Source: CAYNWT01 sp964485095 (lineage in GTDB: Bacteria; Planctomycetota; Planctomycetia; Planctomycetales; Planctomycetaceae). From it: 64,000 nucleotides of DNA. Shown one piece after another: positions 1-7,618 of the stretch. The stretch is taken from NCBI GenBank assembly GCA_964485095.1, contig CAZAIB010000001.1:1-64000 (forward strand), in the 5' to 3' direction. The stretch's first letter is position 1. Every line of letters starts with the position of its first letter. A model generated the notes under the pieces. It saw only the letters and a program-made list of their open reading frames with translations. It was not told where the DNA came from and ran no database searches. The translations under genes were made by a program, and so were the position numbers.

Positions 1-1679
1 CCGTGGCCCTCCACGCGCTGTTGCGACCCATCATGAGGCAACCACCGCGCAGGGGTGGGTCGTGTGTGTTTGTCATCGACCCGTTGGGCGGACTCAGTCA
101 CGACTTGCTGATGTGGATCGCGAGTCCAAGGTGTCCGTCACACGTCAGGAAACGACTCTTGTACATCGAACCAGCGAACAACGAGTTCGTTCTGCCCTTC
201 AATCCACTGCAACTGGCCGTTGGTGATGACCGCTACTACCACACGGCGCGCACAGTGGACCTCATCATGCGTCAGTGGCAAGCACAAGACATGGCGCAGC
301 AGCCAAGGCTGATGCAGTGGTCCTATCAGGCCATGACGGCAATTGCCGAGATGCAACTACCAATCGCAATCAGCGAATATCTGCTCCATCCCGGCAGCGA
401 TGAGCACAAAGCAATCCTCCGCAAACTGCCCGATCAACTCCGTTGCCGCTGGTTGGAGATCCTCAACGCGAGAGGGTCTGAGAGTACCCGCATTCTGGAG
501 AGTACTCGCAACCGTTTTGATCCGATCTACTCGGCCCCGCAAATCCGCCGGATGCTGGGCGTGACAGAAGGTCGGCTCGATGTCGAGCGGCTGATTCGCG
601 AGCGGCGCATCGTCATCGTGAATGTTGCTAAGCTGGGCAAGCTCTCTCACCAACTGGGAAACACGATCGGGGCGCTCCTTCTCAATGAGATCTTCGAAAC
701 TGCGTTCCGCATGGCAACGGTGCATGGTCGTGAATCTGTGGATCCAACGCTTGTTGTGCTTGATGAATTCCAGCGGTTTGCGGCGTCACCTGACATCGAA
801 GACGCGATACCGACCGTTCGCCAGGTCGGTTTGAAACTGTGCATGGCCCACCAGTCGTTCTCGCAACTTGTTCAGGGGGACATCGACCTGACCAACATGA
901 TCTGGCAGGCACAAAATCGCCTGATGTTTGCGAACAACGCCGAAGACGCAGACATCATCGCCAACGAGCTTGCCGTTCACACATTTGATGCCTACCGAAT
1001 CAAGAATGAAATCTATCAGCGGAAGCAACTTGTGAAAGAACACCGGAAGGTTTGGCTGGAGACCGTGGGATTCGCCGACACAACAGCAGACTCGACCGTT
1101 AATCAACGGAGTGTGGGCTACAACAGGACATCCGGCAGAACGCGACCGAATACCTCCAACGACTACACTCGAAACGACGGATCGGGAAGATCGGACGGGA
1201 GCACACGAGGCACAACGCGCGCGGTGAGCCATTCTGATTCCTCGGGCCGACACGAGGCGCACCTCCCGGTCTATGAAGAGCTCAAAGAACTCAGCAGTGT
1301 CCAGTACTACTCATTCGACGAACAACGCCTGGACTGGATGAAGGCCGTGCGCCAGCTCAAAACAGGGCATTGCTTCGGCAAGTTTGTTGACGACGATTGC
1401 TTGCGAAGCATTCTCATCGACTACGCGCCCGTACGTGAGACGCCTCGAGCGGAAGAACGACTCCGCGAACTGAAACAGCGCAACTACGAACAAGACTTCT
1501 TCATTACCAAACAAGAGGCCGATCAGCTCACCGAACGTGCCAGACAACAGCTACTGGAACCACCGCGTATTGTGCTGACAACACCACCCATCGAACCCGT
1601 TCCTCGCCCGAGCACCAGCGAACCAACAACATCGGACTCGACTCCGGATCCGTTTCAGTGGACTGACCCCAACACGTAG
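1..1679 (+). CDS. VirD4/TraG-like conjugative coupling ATPase, 5'-truncated
   Basis: This is the C-terminal part of a hexameric inner-membrane ATPase of the type IV coupling protein family, which pumps DNA during conjugation. The reading frame is open to the window edge. The first visible residues (ALHALLRPI) look like the helix after a Walker A loop, so the P-loop should lie just upstream. Visible landmarks are a VIDPLGGLSHD strand near residue 22 (compare VIDPKGD in the family), the Walker B strand LVVLDEFQRF near residue 250, and a sensor-like MAHQSFSQL near 281. The last 200 residues are hydrophilic, with a Gly/Ser/Thr/Arg-rich stretch near 375-415. The replication-relaxation and HTH genes downstream fit a mobile-element mobility module. 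No other secretion-system genes are visible, so mobilisation by a helper element is possible. The family call is fairly sure; the exact subfamily is not. Confidence 0.75.
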   Translation, partial: VALHALLRPIMRQPPRRGGSCVFVIDPLGGLSHDLLMWIASPRCPSHVRKRLLYIEPANNEFVLPFNPLQLAVGDDRYYHTARTVDLIMRQWQAQDMAQQPRLMQWSYQAMTAIAEMQLPIAISEYLLHPGSDEHKAILRKLPDQLRCRWLEILNARGSESTRILESTRNRFDPIYSAPQIRRMLGVTEGRLDVERLIRERRIVIVNVAKLGKLSHQLGNTIGALLLNEIFETAFRMATVHGRESVDPTLVVLDEFQRFAASPDIEDAIPTVRQVGLKLCMAHQSFSQLVQGDIDLTNMIWQAQNRLMFANNAEDADIIANELAVHTFDAYRIKNEIYQRKQLVKEHRKVWLETVGFADTTADSTVNQRSVGYNRTSGRTRPNTSNDYTRNDGSGRSDGSTRGTTRAVSHSDSSGRHEAHLPVYEELKELSSVQYYSFDEQRLDWMKAVRQLKTGHCFGKFVDDDCLRSILIDYAPVRETPRAEERLRELKQRNYEQDFFITKQEADQLTERARQQLLEPPRIVLTTPPIEPVPRPSTSEPTTSDSTPDPFQWTDPNT

Positions 1680-2225
1680 ACAACATCGTGCACGGAAAAA
1701 TCACCCGTTCGAACCGCGACCGCAATCGCTGCGCGAAATGCAGCCTGCTGTTCAAACCGAACTCCGGTGAAGAATTCCACCAGCGAACGATTCCTGGCAA
1801 CGAGTGAGTCAATCCGTGCCGGAGTCAGTGTCGAACAGCTTACCTCGTGGTTGTGAACAGCAAGACGATCCAGTCGGCTGAGTTGTAGCTGTTTTAGTCT
1901 CGCCATACGGCGATGCGAACGATGCTGCCATCGATCTTCGAGTGCGCCGCTGAAGGGTGAGCTGTTTTCAATGGGATGAGCGTAACGCGCTTTTATCGAA
2001 AAAACGTATTGACAATTTCGGGAGTGAGTTCATGATTGCATTCATACGGAACGCGGCTTTGCCGCACTCCCTTCCAGCGGTTCTTCAACTTGCGGACTCA
2101 CTTGGTGTTGTCCCTCTGACTGACCCGGAAGCTTGCCCGCCTGGGCCTCACTTTCGAAGCGACTGGTTTTCCCAGCCTCGCTTCTCTTCTTCCGCCACCT
2201 CTTTGGCGCATGTGAGGCTGACCCG
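1680..2225. other. intergenic region, no convincing gene
   Basis: This 546-bp stretch separates the coupling ATPase from the replication-relaxation gene. Short open frames occur on both strands (for example 1655-1906 minus), but none has a ribosome binding site or recognisable residues. A small CGGC-TTTG-CCG hairpin lies near 2053-2063. The region probably holds the 3' untranslated tail of the first gene and the promoter of the next. Confidence 0.5.
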
Positions 2226-3122
2226 ATGAAAATAACTCCCAACGACATCCGCGTCCTCGAAGCGATTGCACGCTACTACGCGTTGAACGCGGCAGCAATT
2301 CACAGAATTTGCTTCCCCAATCGCAAAGATCAGCGGCACACACGTCGCCGACTCACGGAATTATCACGCAGCGGTTTGGTAAGAAAATCACCTATCAACG
2401 TCTCGTTCTCGACCGGGAACGCGGGACCGGTCTACACACCAAGCGTCGCTGGCTGCGACGCGCTGGCGACCTACTTCAATGATGACGCATGGTTGGCAAC
2501 ATGGTGTCGTGCACCGCGATTGGACAGATTGTATCACTGGCTCGATATCAGCTGGTGTCACTCTATTATCCATCGCGCGTGTGAGCAGTGTGACGCGATT
2601 ACGCTCGCCAACTGGATCAACGAATGGCAACCGACGTTGGACGCGGACGGGAATCCGAACGGGTTCGTACTTCATTCGCAGTTCCGCGAAACGCCGCCAC
2701 TCAGTTGTTCACCGGATGCCGCCTTTCTGCTGGATATCGGAGGCCATCGCAAAGTCGTCTACGTTGAAGTCGATCGTGGAACAACGGGAGCACGACGCAT
2801 CGCAGCGTCCAAAATGCCCGGTTACGACGAGTTGCGGCTGACAAAAACGCACCGCAACCACTTTCCCTCCACAACGTTCGATGACTTCGTGGTGTTACTG
2901 GTCACCGTAGATCGAAATCATCGCGATCGAATCCAGCGCGAAGTTGCGAAAAAAGAGGATCTCAATCCGAATGCATGGCTGTTTGCCAGTCGGGAGGACT
3001 TTACTCCGGAAGACGCTCTGACAGGCGACATCTATGTCAATCACGCCGGCACCACGCGGCCATTGATTCCAAAGGCAGCAATTCAGCCAGTCCCTGGAGC
3101 AGGAGCGACCGATGTGGCCTGA
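2226..3122 (+). CDS. replication-relaxation family protein
   Basis: This 298-aa protein resembles the replication-relaxation (Replic_Relax) family found next to coupling ATPases on plasmids and integrative elements, where it is thought to help open or process the transfer origin. The N-terminal 70 residues form a winged-helix-like segment (ITPNDIRVLEAIARY, then RRRLTELSRSGLV). The C-terminal half carries a nuclease-like pattern: PDAAFLLD near residue 165 followed by VVYVEVDRGT near 180. I chose the ATG at 2226 because the family N-terminus starts there and the upstream in-frame 31 residues look non-coding. Neighbours on the same strand are the coupling ATPase and small accessory genes. Confidence 0.72.
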   Translation: MKITPNDIRVLEAIARYYALNAAAIHRICFPNRKDQRHTRRRLTELSRSGLVRKSPINVSFSTGNAGPVYTPSVAGCDALATYFNDDAWLATWCRAPRLDRLYHWLDISWCHSIIHRACEQCDAITLANWINEWQPTLDADGNPNGFVLHSQFRETPPLSCSPDAAFLLDIGGHRKVVYVEVDRGTTGARRIAASKMPGYDELRLTKTHRNHFPSTTFDDFVVLLVTVDRNHRDRIQREVAKKEDLNPNAWLFASREDFTPEDALTGDIYVNHAGTTRPLIPKAAIQPVPGAGATDVA

Positions 3123-3242
3123 AAGAACACGCCCACACCCACGCCCAGAGGTGTACCCAACGCACGTCAGTCGTAGGGGGACTGCAGGGCGTAGTACGAT
3201 GCGCTTCGTACTGATCGTAACCCGAAGGCCCACCCCAGCTTG

Positions 3243-3424
3243 GGGGTCGCCAAGGGCGTTCGTCGCAAGCGTCCTCTACCCTTGGCTTGTATGGTGTAGC
3301 TGGCTGGTTCCCGGTCGTCTTCGTGCTTGCAGGTATTCGCACTCAGACGCTCGTGCCATTATGCGTCGCTCCATGCCGGTTCCGGCCACACCATACAAGC
3401 CAAGGCTAGCGCCCTGGCGACCCC
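3243..3424. repeat. foldback inverted repeat in a 514-bp intergenic region
   Basis: Two nested inverted repeats fold this segment into one long stem-loop. The inner pair is a perfect 16-bp match (3282-3297 with 3388-3403). The outer pair is 16 bp with one bulge (3243-3258 with 3409-3424). The region between the flanking genes (3123-3636) has no convincing coding sequence, although one frame stays open through it. It could be a decayed MITE-like element, a structured RNA or a DNA-processing site of the mobile region; the sequence alone does not decide. Confidence 0.6.
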
Positions 3425-3636
3425 GCCGCCGATCTCAACTCTCGGTATTATGGCAATCTGAATCACCGGCCGATGCTCGTCGGCATTCGCTCCGGTCGGA
3501 GCGAAACAAGCTGCCCCCCGGAGACGCGCGTCTCCATTGCTGTTGCCACACCACCACCCAACGCGCGCATCGATGTGATCAGGGTCACTCGATACACGCG
3601 GGAGGTGTGGATTTCATATCACTTCCCCCAATCCCT

Positions 3637-3903
3637 ATGCAGGAAAAATCTCACTCCTCAACCAAGCCTGTGGAAACGTTCCGTTTCCGCGGTGTGTCCG
3701 CGTCCGTCTTCCAAAACCAAACCGATGACGGCAAACCGTTTCACAAGGTGTCTCTCGTACGCACCTATCGCGACGGTAAGGACTTCCGTACGACCAATAC
3801 GTTCTCACGTGACGAGTTACCACTCGTTATGCTGGTCGCAAAAAGCGCTTACGAATTCGTTCTGAGCGCCGAACGCGACAACCGAGAACACGCTGACAAG
3901 TAA
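3637..3903 (+). CDS. small accessory protein, paralogue of the 4976-5233 product
   Basis: This 88-aa protein has no function I recognise. It clearly resembles the product of 4976-5233. Both share an F-R-x-G-V-x-A-S-V-F start (residues about 13-22), a D-D-G-x-K segment, a Y-x-D-G-x-x-x-x-T turn and an E-L-P pair before a C-terminal helix. The ATG at 3637 starts the conserved region; the same frame is open far upstream through a foldback repeat that is probably untranslated. It sits in a run of small plus-strand genes in the mobility module and may be an element-maintenance or single-strand DNA related factor, which is only a guess. Confidence 0.6.
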   Translation: MQEKSHSSTKPVETFRFRGVSASVFQNQTDDGKPFHKVSLVRTYRDGKDFRTTNTFSRDELPLVMLVAKSAYEFVLSAERDNREHADK

Positions 3904-4095
3904 ACGCAATTTGTGGCGAGCTTGCCCTGACAGCTCGCCACCTGCCGCGCGAGACGCGACGGACGCATCTTCGGATGACGCAGCGCGTATCAGTGGCAGA
4001 GCAATTCCATTTCGACCGAACGTTTCTTTCCAACGTCTCGCTCTCTCTGAACGAACACCCGCGGCGTTTGATCGCGATTCTCAAATTCAAGGAGC

Positions 4096-4329
4096 ATGAC
4101 TTTGAAGACACTCATCACGGCCTGGCACGAGAGCGCTCAATGCGTCTGGTGCGAGAAGTCGAAAGAGACGGTCTCCGTGGAATTCGGCGACGGTTTTCTC
4201 ACCAACTCAAACATCTGCTGGCGCTGCCTGCAGAAAGCGATTCGTGTTCGGGCTCGGAACCGAACCAAACCGAACAATGTTCGCACAACGAAACCACCAA
4301 CTGAGGTCAGCAGGGAGCCCTCTTCGTAA
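4096..4329 (+). CDS. small zinc-ribbon-like protein
   Basis: The product is about 77 aa with two Cys pairs (CVWC near residue 16 and CWRC near 42), which would form a four-Cys zinc site. The C-terminus is basic and Pro/Thr rich. The ATG at 4096 lies only one base after a strong AAGGAG. The in-frame TTG at 4102 sits 7 bases after the same AAGGAG and would give MKTLITAWHESAQC, so it may be the real start. It is probably a nucleic-acid-binding accessory protein of the mobile element; no family is recognised. Confidence 0.5.
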   Translation: MTLKTLITAWHESAQCVWCEKSKETVSVEFGDGFLTNSNICWRCLQKAIRVRARNRTKPNNVRTTKPPTEVSREPSS

Positions 4330-4387
4330 CCCGTTGTGCAACGTTGTGTCCTTCGGGACGATTTGATGTCTTCTTCCCCCATCCATC

Positions 4388-4699
4388 ATGAAAAATGTTC
4401 TTGTTGTGTTTTGTGACAGCATTCTGCAGTGGTGGTCGCACCTGCGATACGACGCCGGAGTTGGTCCGGAACCGTGGGCGACTCTGCCGCACGTTCGGAC
4501 GATCAACTGCGACGCGAATCTTCGCGTTGAGTTGTACCGCTGTCGTTTCGGAGACTCCGATTACCTCATCGACCTGCAACAGGTCGGTGACCGAATGCCA
4601 ACGATCGCATTGCTGCGATCAGAGGAGCTGGATGACTTCCTCGATTTGCTGCAGAACACAAAACTGGCGATAGCCAGTGCGAGTCACTGCGATGATTGA
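4388..4699 (+). CDS. small hypothetical protein of the mobility module
   Basis: This 103-aa product matches no family I know. It starts at ATG 4388 in a run of small plus-strand genes. It is mixed alpha/beta in pattern, with an acidic LRSEELDDFLDLLQNTKLA helix near the C-terminus. Its position between the zinc-ribbon gene and the 4976 gene suggests it belongs to the same transfer or maintenance block. The start could lie further in, since no strong ribosome binding site is visible. Confidence 0.4.
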   Translation: MKNVLVVFCDSILQWWSHLRYDAGVGPEPWATLPHVRTINCDANLRVELYRCRFGDSDYLIDLQQVGDRMPTIALLRSEELDDFLDLLQNTKLAIASASHCDD

Positions 4700-4975
4700 T
4701 GCGAGAAAAGCAGAGAGGCCACCCCTGATGGTCTCTTTGCTTAAGAGAAGAACCTGCCGGCGTGTAAGGAACTGAGGTCACTGACCCGGCTCCCATCCCC
4801 GGTTGATCGAGCGAACGCTCACCTTTCAGGCACATCGTGATTTCCCGATGTCGCTCTCATTGAACTCGTCCGCAATTTCCTTGCGCGCGAGTGAACCCTG
4901 TGGCATCGTCGCAGCCTGTCAGCAACTCGTTGGCAGGTTCGCGAATCAATCACTGTTGCATGAAAGGCAATGCTC

Positions 4976-5233
4976 ATGGCATCGCGCAAACCTGAGAAGG
5001 TATTTCGAATCGGATACGTCACGGCTTCTGTGTTCACACGAGAGGTCGACACCGATGACGGTGGCAAAAAGACACTTCGCAGCGTCAACGTCCAGAAACG
5101 CTACATGGACGGAGACGAAGTGAAGTACACCAGTTCGTTCGGCCTGGCCGAGTTGCCACAAGCACTCCGAGTGCTGCAACTGGCGACCAGCTACGTCGAA
5201 CAACAGGAAGCCACCGTCGCACTCAGTGAATGA
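4976..5233 (+). CDS. small accessory protein, paralogue of the 3637-3903 product
   Basis: This 85-aa protein begins MASRKPEKVFRIGYVTASVF and aligns along its length with the product of 3637-3903. The shared features are the F-R-x-G-x-V-x-A-S-V-F segment, an acidic turn, Y-x-D-G-x-x-x-x-x-T and ELP before the last helix. ATG 4976 is 8 bases after AAAGG, so it is preferred to ATG 4970, which would be only 2 bases away. A strong hairpin terminator follows at 5248. The 276 bp upstream (4700-4975) hold no gene I can support. Confidence 0.62.
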   Translation: MASRKPEKVFRIGYVTASVFTREVDTDDGGKKTLRSVNVQKRYMDGDEVKYTSSFGLAELPQALRVLQLATSYVEQQEATVALSE

Positions 5234-5247
5234 CGATTCGCAGATCA

Positions 5248-5281
5248 GGCGAGTTCTCAAAAGAGAACTCGCCTTTCTTTT
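5248..5281 (+). terminator. intrinsic terminator just before the HTH gene
   Basis: A perfect 11-bp stem (GGCGAGTTCTC with GAGAACTCGCC, loop AAAA) is followed by TTTCTTTT. The GGAGG ribosome binding site of the next gene starts at 5282, directly after the T-tract. The hairpin therefore ends the upstream transcript and could also attenuate read-through into the HTH gene. Confidence 0.85.
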
Positions 5282-5293
5282 GGAGGACGATCC

Positions 5294-5518
5294 ATGCTCA
5301 CGGTTCGCGAAGCTGCTGACAGACTAAGGATCAGCGTCTCTTTGGTTTACCAACTTGTGGAGTCCCGCCGCCTGGCTCACTACCGAGTCGGAACCGGACG
5401 CGGCTGCATTCGCATTGCCGAAGAGTCAATCGACGAATACCTCGCTCAATGCCTTCAAGGCACCGTAATTAAGAAGCCGGCAATTCCAAAAAAGCGGCTC
5501 AAGCATATTCGGCGGTAG
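5294..5518 (+). CDS. excisionase-like helix-turn-helix protein
   Basis: This 74-aa protein has the HTH_17/excisionase form of MerR-like DNA-binding domains. It runs LTVREAADRLRISVSLVYQLVE (helix-turn-helix, residues 2-23), then the wing HYRVGTGRGCIRIAEESIDEYL (29-50), then a basic tail ending LKHIRR. Such proteins bind attachment sites and steer integrase toward excision, or repress mobility genes. The ATG is 7 bases after GGAGG. It is the last gene of the mobility module. The final codons and the following terminator recur in degenerate form at 19219-19304. Confidence 0.8.
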   Translation: MLTVREAADRLRISVSLVYQLVESRRLAHYRVGTGRGCIRIAEESIDEYLAQCLQGTVIKKPAIPKKRLKHIRR

Positions 5519-5580
5519 CTGGAAGGAAGGCGAACCAGATGGTTCGTTGGCCCTGCGGCGTGCGCGTCGCAGGGCCTTTA
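5497..5580. repeat. copy 1 of repeat: HTH gene tail plus terminator
   Basis: This segment covers the last codons of the HTH gene and its downstream terminator. It aligns almost without gaps to 19219-19304, sharing for example the 12-mer GAAGGAAGGCGA and a matching CTCRAGCAYATTCGGCG start. It is evidence that the second cargo region once followed a similar HTH gene. Confidence 0.75.
5549..5580 (+). terminator. terminator of the HTH gene
   Basis: GGCCCTGCG pairs with CGCAGGGCC, extended inward by a G-T wobble and two GC pairs to a 12-bp stem with a 4-base loop, followed by TTTAT. It marks the end of the mobility transcript. The remaining 180 bp to 5761 show nothing further. Confidence 0.75.
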
Positions 5581-5761
5581 TCATAGACCGCTGGTCCCCG
5601 TGACCAGCGGGTGCCGTGCCGCAACTGGAGGTGGTCGACTTGCTGCGTTACATCAGTTGCCGGAGACGACTTGTGTCTCAATTATGGGTAGCTTGTTTGT
5701 GAGGTTCAGTGGCCAGCTTGACCGATCGTGAACTCAAAGAACGTATCTAGGTCGCGGGCAA

Positions 5762-6148
5762 TTACCACACCGGACGAATTCTCAGAACTCCAGCGAATGA
5801 TGTTGCCCGGTTCTCCAACCGTACCCCCGAATCAATCAGTAAATACTCCTTGGTGGATGCCCACGCGAACGGGACAACACGGTGCCCCTGAGACTGAAAA
5901 TAGGCCAGTTCACCCTTAATGATCTTGGCTTCACACAGGTTGAAATAACTCAACAACGGTGTGCCTTGCTGCCCATTGCAAACATCAAGCAAGGCTATGA
6001 GTGCGTTGACAGAGTCAGAATCGATCCCCGCAGCCTTTGCTACCTCAGCCAACTCGGCATGGTCTCCTGCCGAAATCGGCGGGGCAAGCCCCGCCGACTC
6101 TTGACCGACAAGATGGACCAGTCGTTGCAACTCTTCCGCATTCCTCAC
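5762..6148 (-). CDS. hypothetical protein, last gene of cargo-1 receptor operon
   Basis: This 128-aa protein of unknown function is mainly helical in its first 55 residues, then has a mixed segment with LLSYFNLCEAKIIKGEL near 65-82. It starts with GTG at 6148, overlapping the stop of the upstream gene (GTGA), so the two are probably translationally coupled. It is the last of six minus-strand genes running from the sigma factor at 12739. No signal peptide or membrane segment is visible. Confidence 0.5.
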   Translation of the reverse strand: MRNAEELQRLVHLVGQESAGLAPPISAGDHAELAEVAKAAGIDSDSVNALIALLDVCNGQQGTPLLSYFNLCEAKIIKGELAYFQSQGHRVVPFAWASTKEYLLIDSGVRLENRATSFAGVLRIRPVW

Positions 6149-6399
6149 TGAATTTCCTCGACTCTCTTGAGAAGGAGCTTAATGACGAAGATCAGTGGCC
6201 CCTTCGGATTGTCAGTTGGGAACTGGTTCCAACAATCGATGATTTGTAGAACGCACTCGTTCATTGGATCGCTGAAGTTCTCCAGTTGTTGTTTGAGCTT
6301 CTCGTCTACTGCCGTGAGCCCAAGCTGCTTCTCAACTACCCTTCTCCTTTTCGGGCTTCGGTTCTGGTTCTGCCCTCTTTTCCTGAATAAGAACCGCAA
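6145..6399 (-). CDS. small hypothetical protein or frameshifted tail of the upstream gene
   Basis: The likely conserved part is the roughly 60 residues from VVEKQLGLTAVDEKLKQQL onward, ending in a hydrophobic LIFVIKLLLKRVEEIQ. No ATG is available near its start. The frame only offers a TTG at 6399 that overlaps the upstream gene by 68 bp, or an ATG at 6264 that loses most of the protein. The frame is +1 relative to the upstream coding sequence, right where that one stops after a GAAAAGGAGAAGGG run. A frameshift (natural or sequencing) joining the two is therefore a serious alternative. The stop overlaps the GTG start of the next gene. Confidence 0.4.
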   Translation of the reverse strand: MRFLFRKRGQNQNRSPKRRRVVEKQLGLTAVDEKLKQQLENFSDPMNECVLQIIDCWNQFPTDNPKGPLIFVIKLLLKRVEEIQ

Positions 6400-7222
6400 T
6401 CGTCTCTTTAAGGGCCTTTCGATGTGCGCTCATTGCGGCAAGCTCCGCTTGCTGGGCGCTGTCAATCGCCCAAATTACTTTCTGGGTAGCTTGCCACGCG
6501 GGGGTCCCCAAGCGCGCAATCAATCCTCGGGTCTCCCCATGGAGGTTTTTCCCAAGTTGCCAAAGCAGCAGTGCGTCTGGAGTGAGAGCTGGAGTCGTGG
6601 AGGCTTCTCTTGTTTTTCCCAAGCACGGAAAAAATTCCTCAATCGAGTAAGTCCTTGGCTTGTCCCACAAGACAACGCTTCCCCGGAATAGAAGAGGCTC
6701 CAACTGCCGAAACGCATTTGCTGCGGATCTCCATTGTCCGCCAGACAACGTTCCACGTCGTAACCAAAGCAGCCGTTTATGAAGCTTGTCCAGCTTGCGA
6801 GCAGCTTTGGCGACAACAGCTCTCTCCCGTCGACTCTCAAGCACGAGACTCTGCCTGGCGCGTCGCTGGAACTCAACCCACTTCGCTTTGGTCCATTCCT
6901 GCGCGGCTTTCGCGTATTTCAATGAGAGCTCCGCAAAGTGTTGCTGTAGCTCCATTTGCAGTCGAACATCTTTCCTACGCTCTTCTGCGAGTGATAGGCT
7001 GTTCGCGAAAGCCTGTTTCTTGTACTCGAACTCAAAATCACGACTGTTTCGCCGTTCTTCCATCTGAGCCTTGTACTCGGCCAGAATTTGCTCGCGATAT
7101 ACCTTGAAATCCTCTCTGCCCTCTTGACGCAATTGGATCTCGAATGCTCTGACCTCTTGATCTATCGCAGCATCGATTTGTTTTTCGAGTAGTGCTGGAT
7201 CTTGGGTAGCAATGTCAGCCAT
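6332..7222 (-). CDS. coiled-coil protein of cargo-1 operon
   Basis: This 296-aa hypothetical protein has Glu/Arg/Lys/Gln-rich amphipathic helices over residues about 10-150 that look like a long coiled coil. A less charged segment containing GKTREASTTPALTPDALLLWQLG follows near 200-225, then a basic-acidic tail (EPEPKPEKEKGS). The ATG at 7222 is preceded by GAGAGGACGAG. The protein could be a scaffold or adaptor for the kinase-STAND receptor encoded upstream, but this is inference from position only. The following small frame may be its frameshifted continuation. Confidence 0.6.
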   Translation of the reverse strand: MADIATQDPALLEKQIDAAIDQEVRAFEIQLRQEGREDFKVYREQILAEYKAQMEERRNSRDFEFEYKKQAFANSLSLAEERRKDVRLQMELQQHFAELSLKYAKAAQEWTKAKWVEFQRRARQSLVLESRRERAVVAKAARKLDKLHKRLLWLRRGTLSGGQWRSAANAFRQLEPLLFRGSVVLWDKPRTYSIEEFFPCLGKTREASTTPALTPDALLLWQLGKNLHGETRGLIARLGTPAWQATQKVIWAIDSAQQAELAAMSAHRKALKETIAVLIQEKRAEPEPKPEKEKGS

Positions 7223-7280
7223 CTCGTCCTCTCAACGCAAGAAACGACAACTCTTCGTCGTGGATCAGTTCAGAAATTCA

Positions 7281-7308
7281 CGCGGGAGCAAGTTCGCCTG
7301 CTCCCGCG
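7281..7308 (-). terminator. hairpin between cargo-1 genes
   Basis: A perfect 10-bp GC-rich stem (7281-7290 with 7299-7308, 8-base loop) lies between the Cys-rich small gene and the coiled-coil gene. Read on the minus strand it is followed by TGAATTTC, only weakly T-rich. It may partly terminate transcription or protect RNA ends, lowering expression of the three distal genes. Confidence 0.5.
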
Positions 7309-7402
7309 TTCCAGGCTACGAATACAACCTTCTCAAGTGGGGCCGGCCCGTTCATTTATCCGCTTGGCCGTGCCGACCTGTCCTTCATCTGACACAGAAG
7401 CG

Positions 7403-7618
7403 CTAACTAGCCTGCTGGTCGGGATTGCAATTACCTGAACAGCATGAGCCTGCCGCGCTCCCACCCTCTCCTTGCAACACTTCCTCACTCAGGCATGGTG
7501 TAGTCAGGTCGCGAACACCAGGGGGCTTTGGCGCTGGCGGCACGGGACACCCTTCCGGTCCCGATACTAAGTCCCAACTCGTACCATTCCATCGCCAAGT
7601 ACAGCTTAACCCAGTCAT
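7403..7618 (-). CDS. Cys-rich small protein coupled to the kinase-STAND gene
   Basis: This 71-aa protein starts in an ATGA overlap with the stop of the giant receptor gene. Its N-terminal half has the pattern C-x-W-x-W-(D/N)-G-x-x-W followed by CPVPPAPKPPG. The C-terminus is Gly/Ser/Cys rich (GSCCSGNCNP). I recall similar short proteins with a C-x-W-x-W-D-G-x-x-W signature in planctomycetes, with no known function. The coupling to the receptor suggests co-regulated dosage. The Cys residues could bind metal or form disulfides. Confidence 0.55.
   Translation of the reverse strand: MTGLSCTWRWNGTSWDLVSGPEGCPVPPAPKPPGVRDLTTPCLSEEVLQGEGGSAAGSCCSGNCNPDQQAS

Noticed and set aside
1655..1906. 83-codon minus-strand gene after the coupling ATPase
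   Set aside because: No ribosome binding site or known residues; it overlaps the 3' end of the ATPase gene.
3112..3636. Long N-terminal extension of the 3637 protein
   Set aside because: The frame runs through a foldback repeat, has a Trp/Arg/Pro-rich non-protein-like composition, and the paralogue at 4976 has no such extension.
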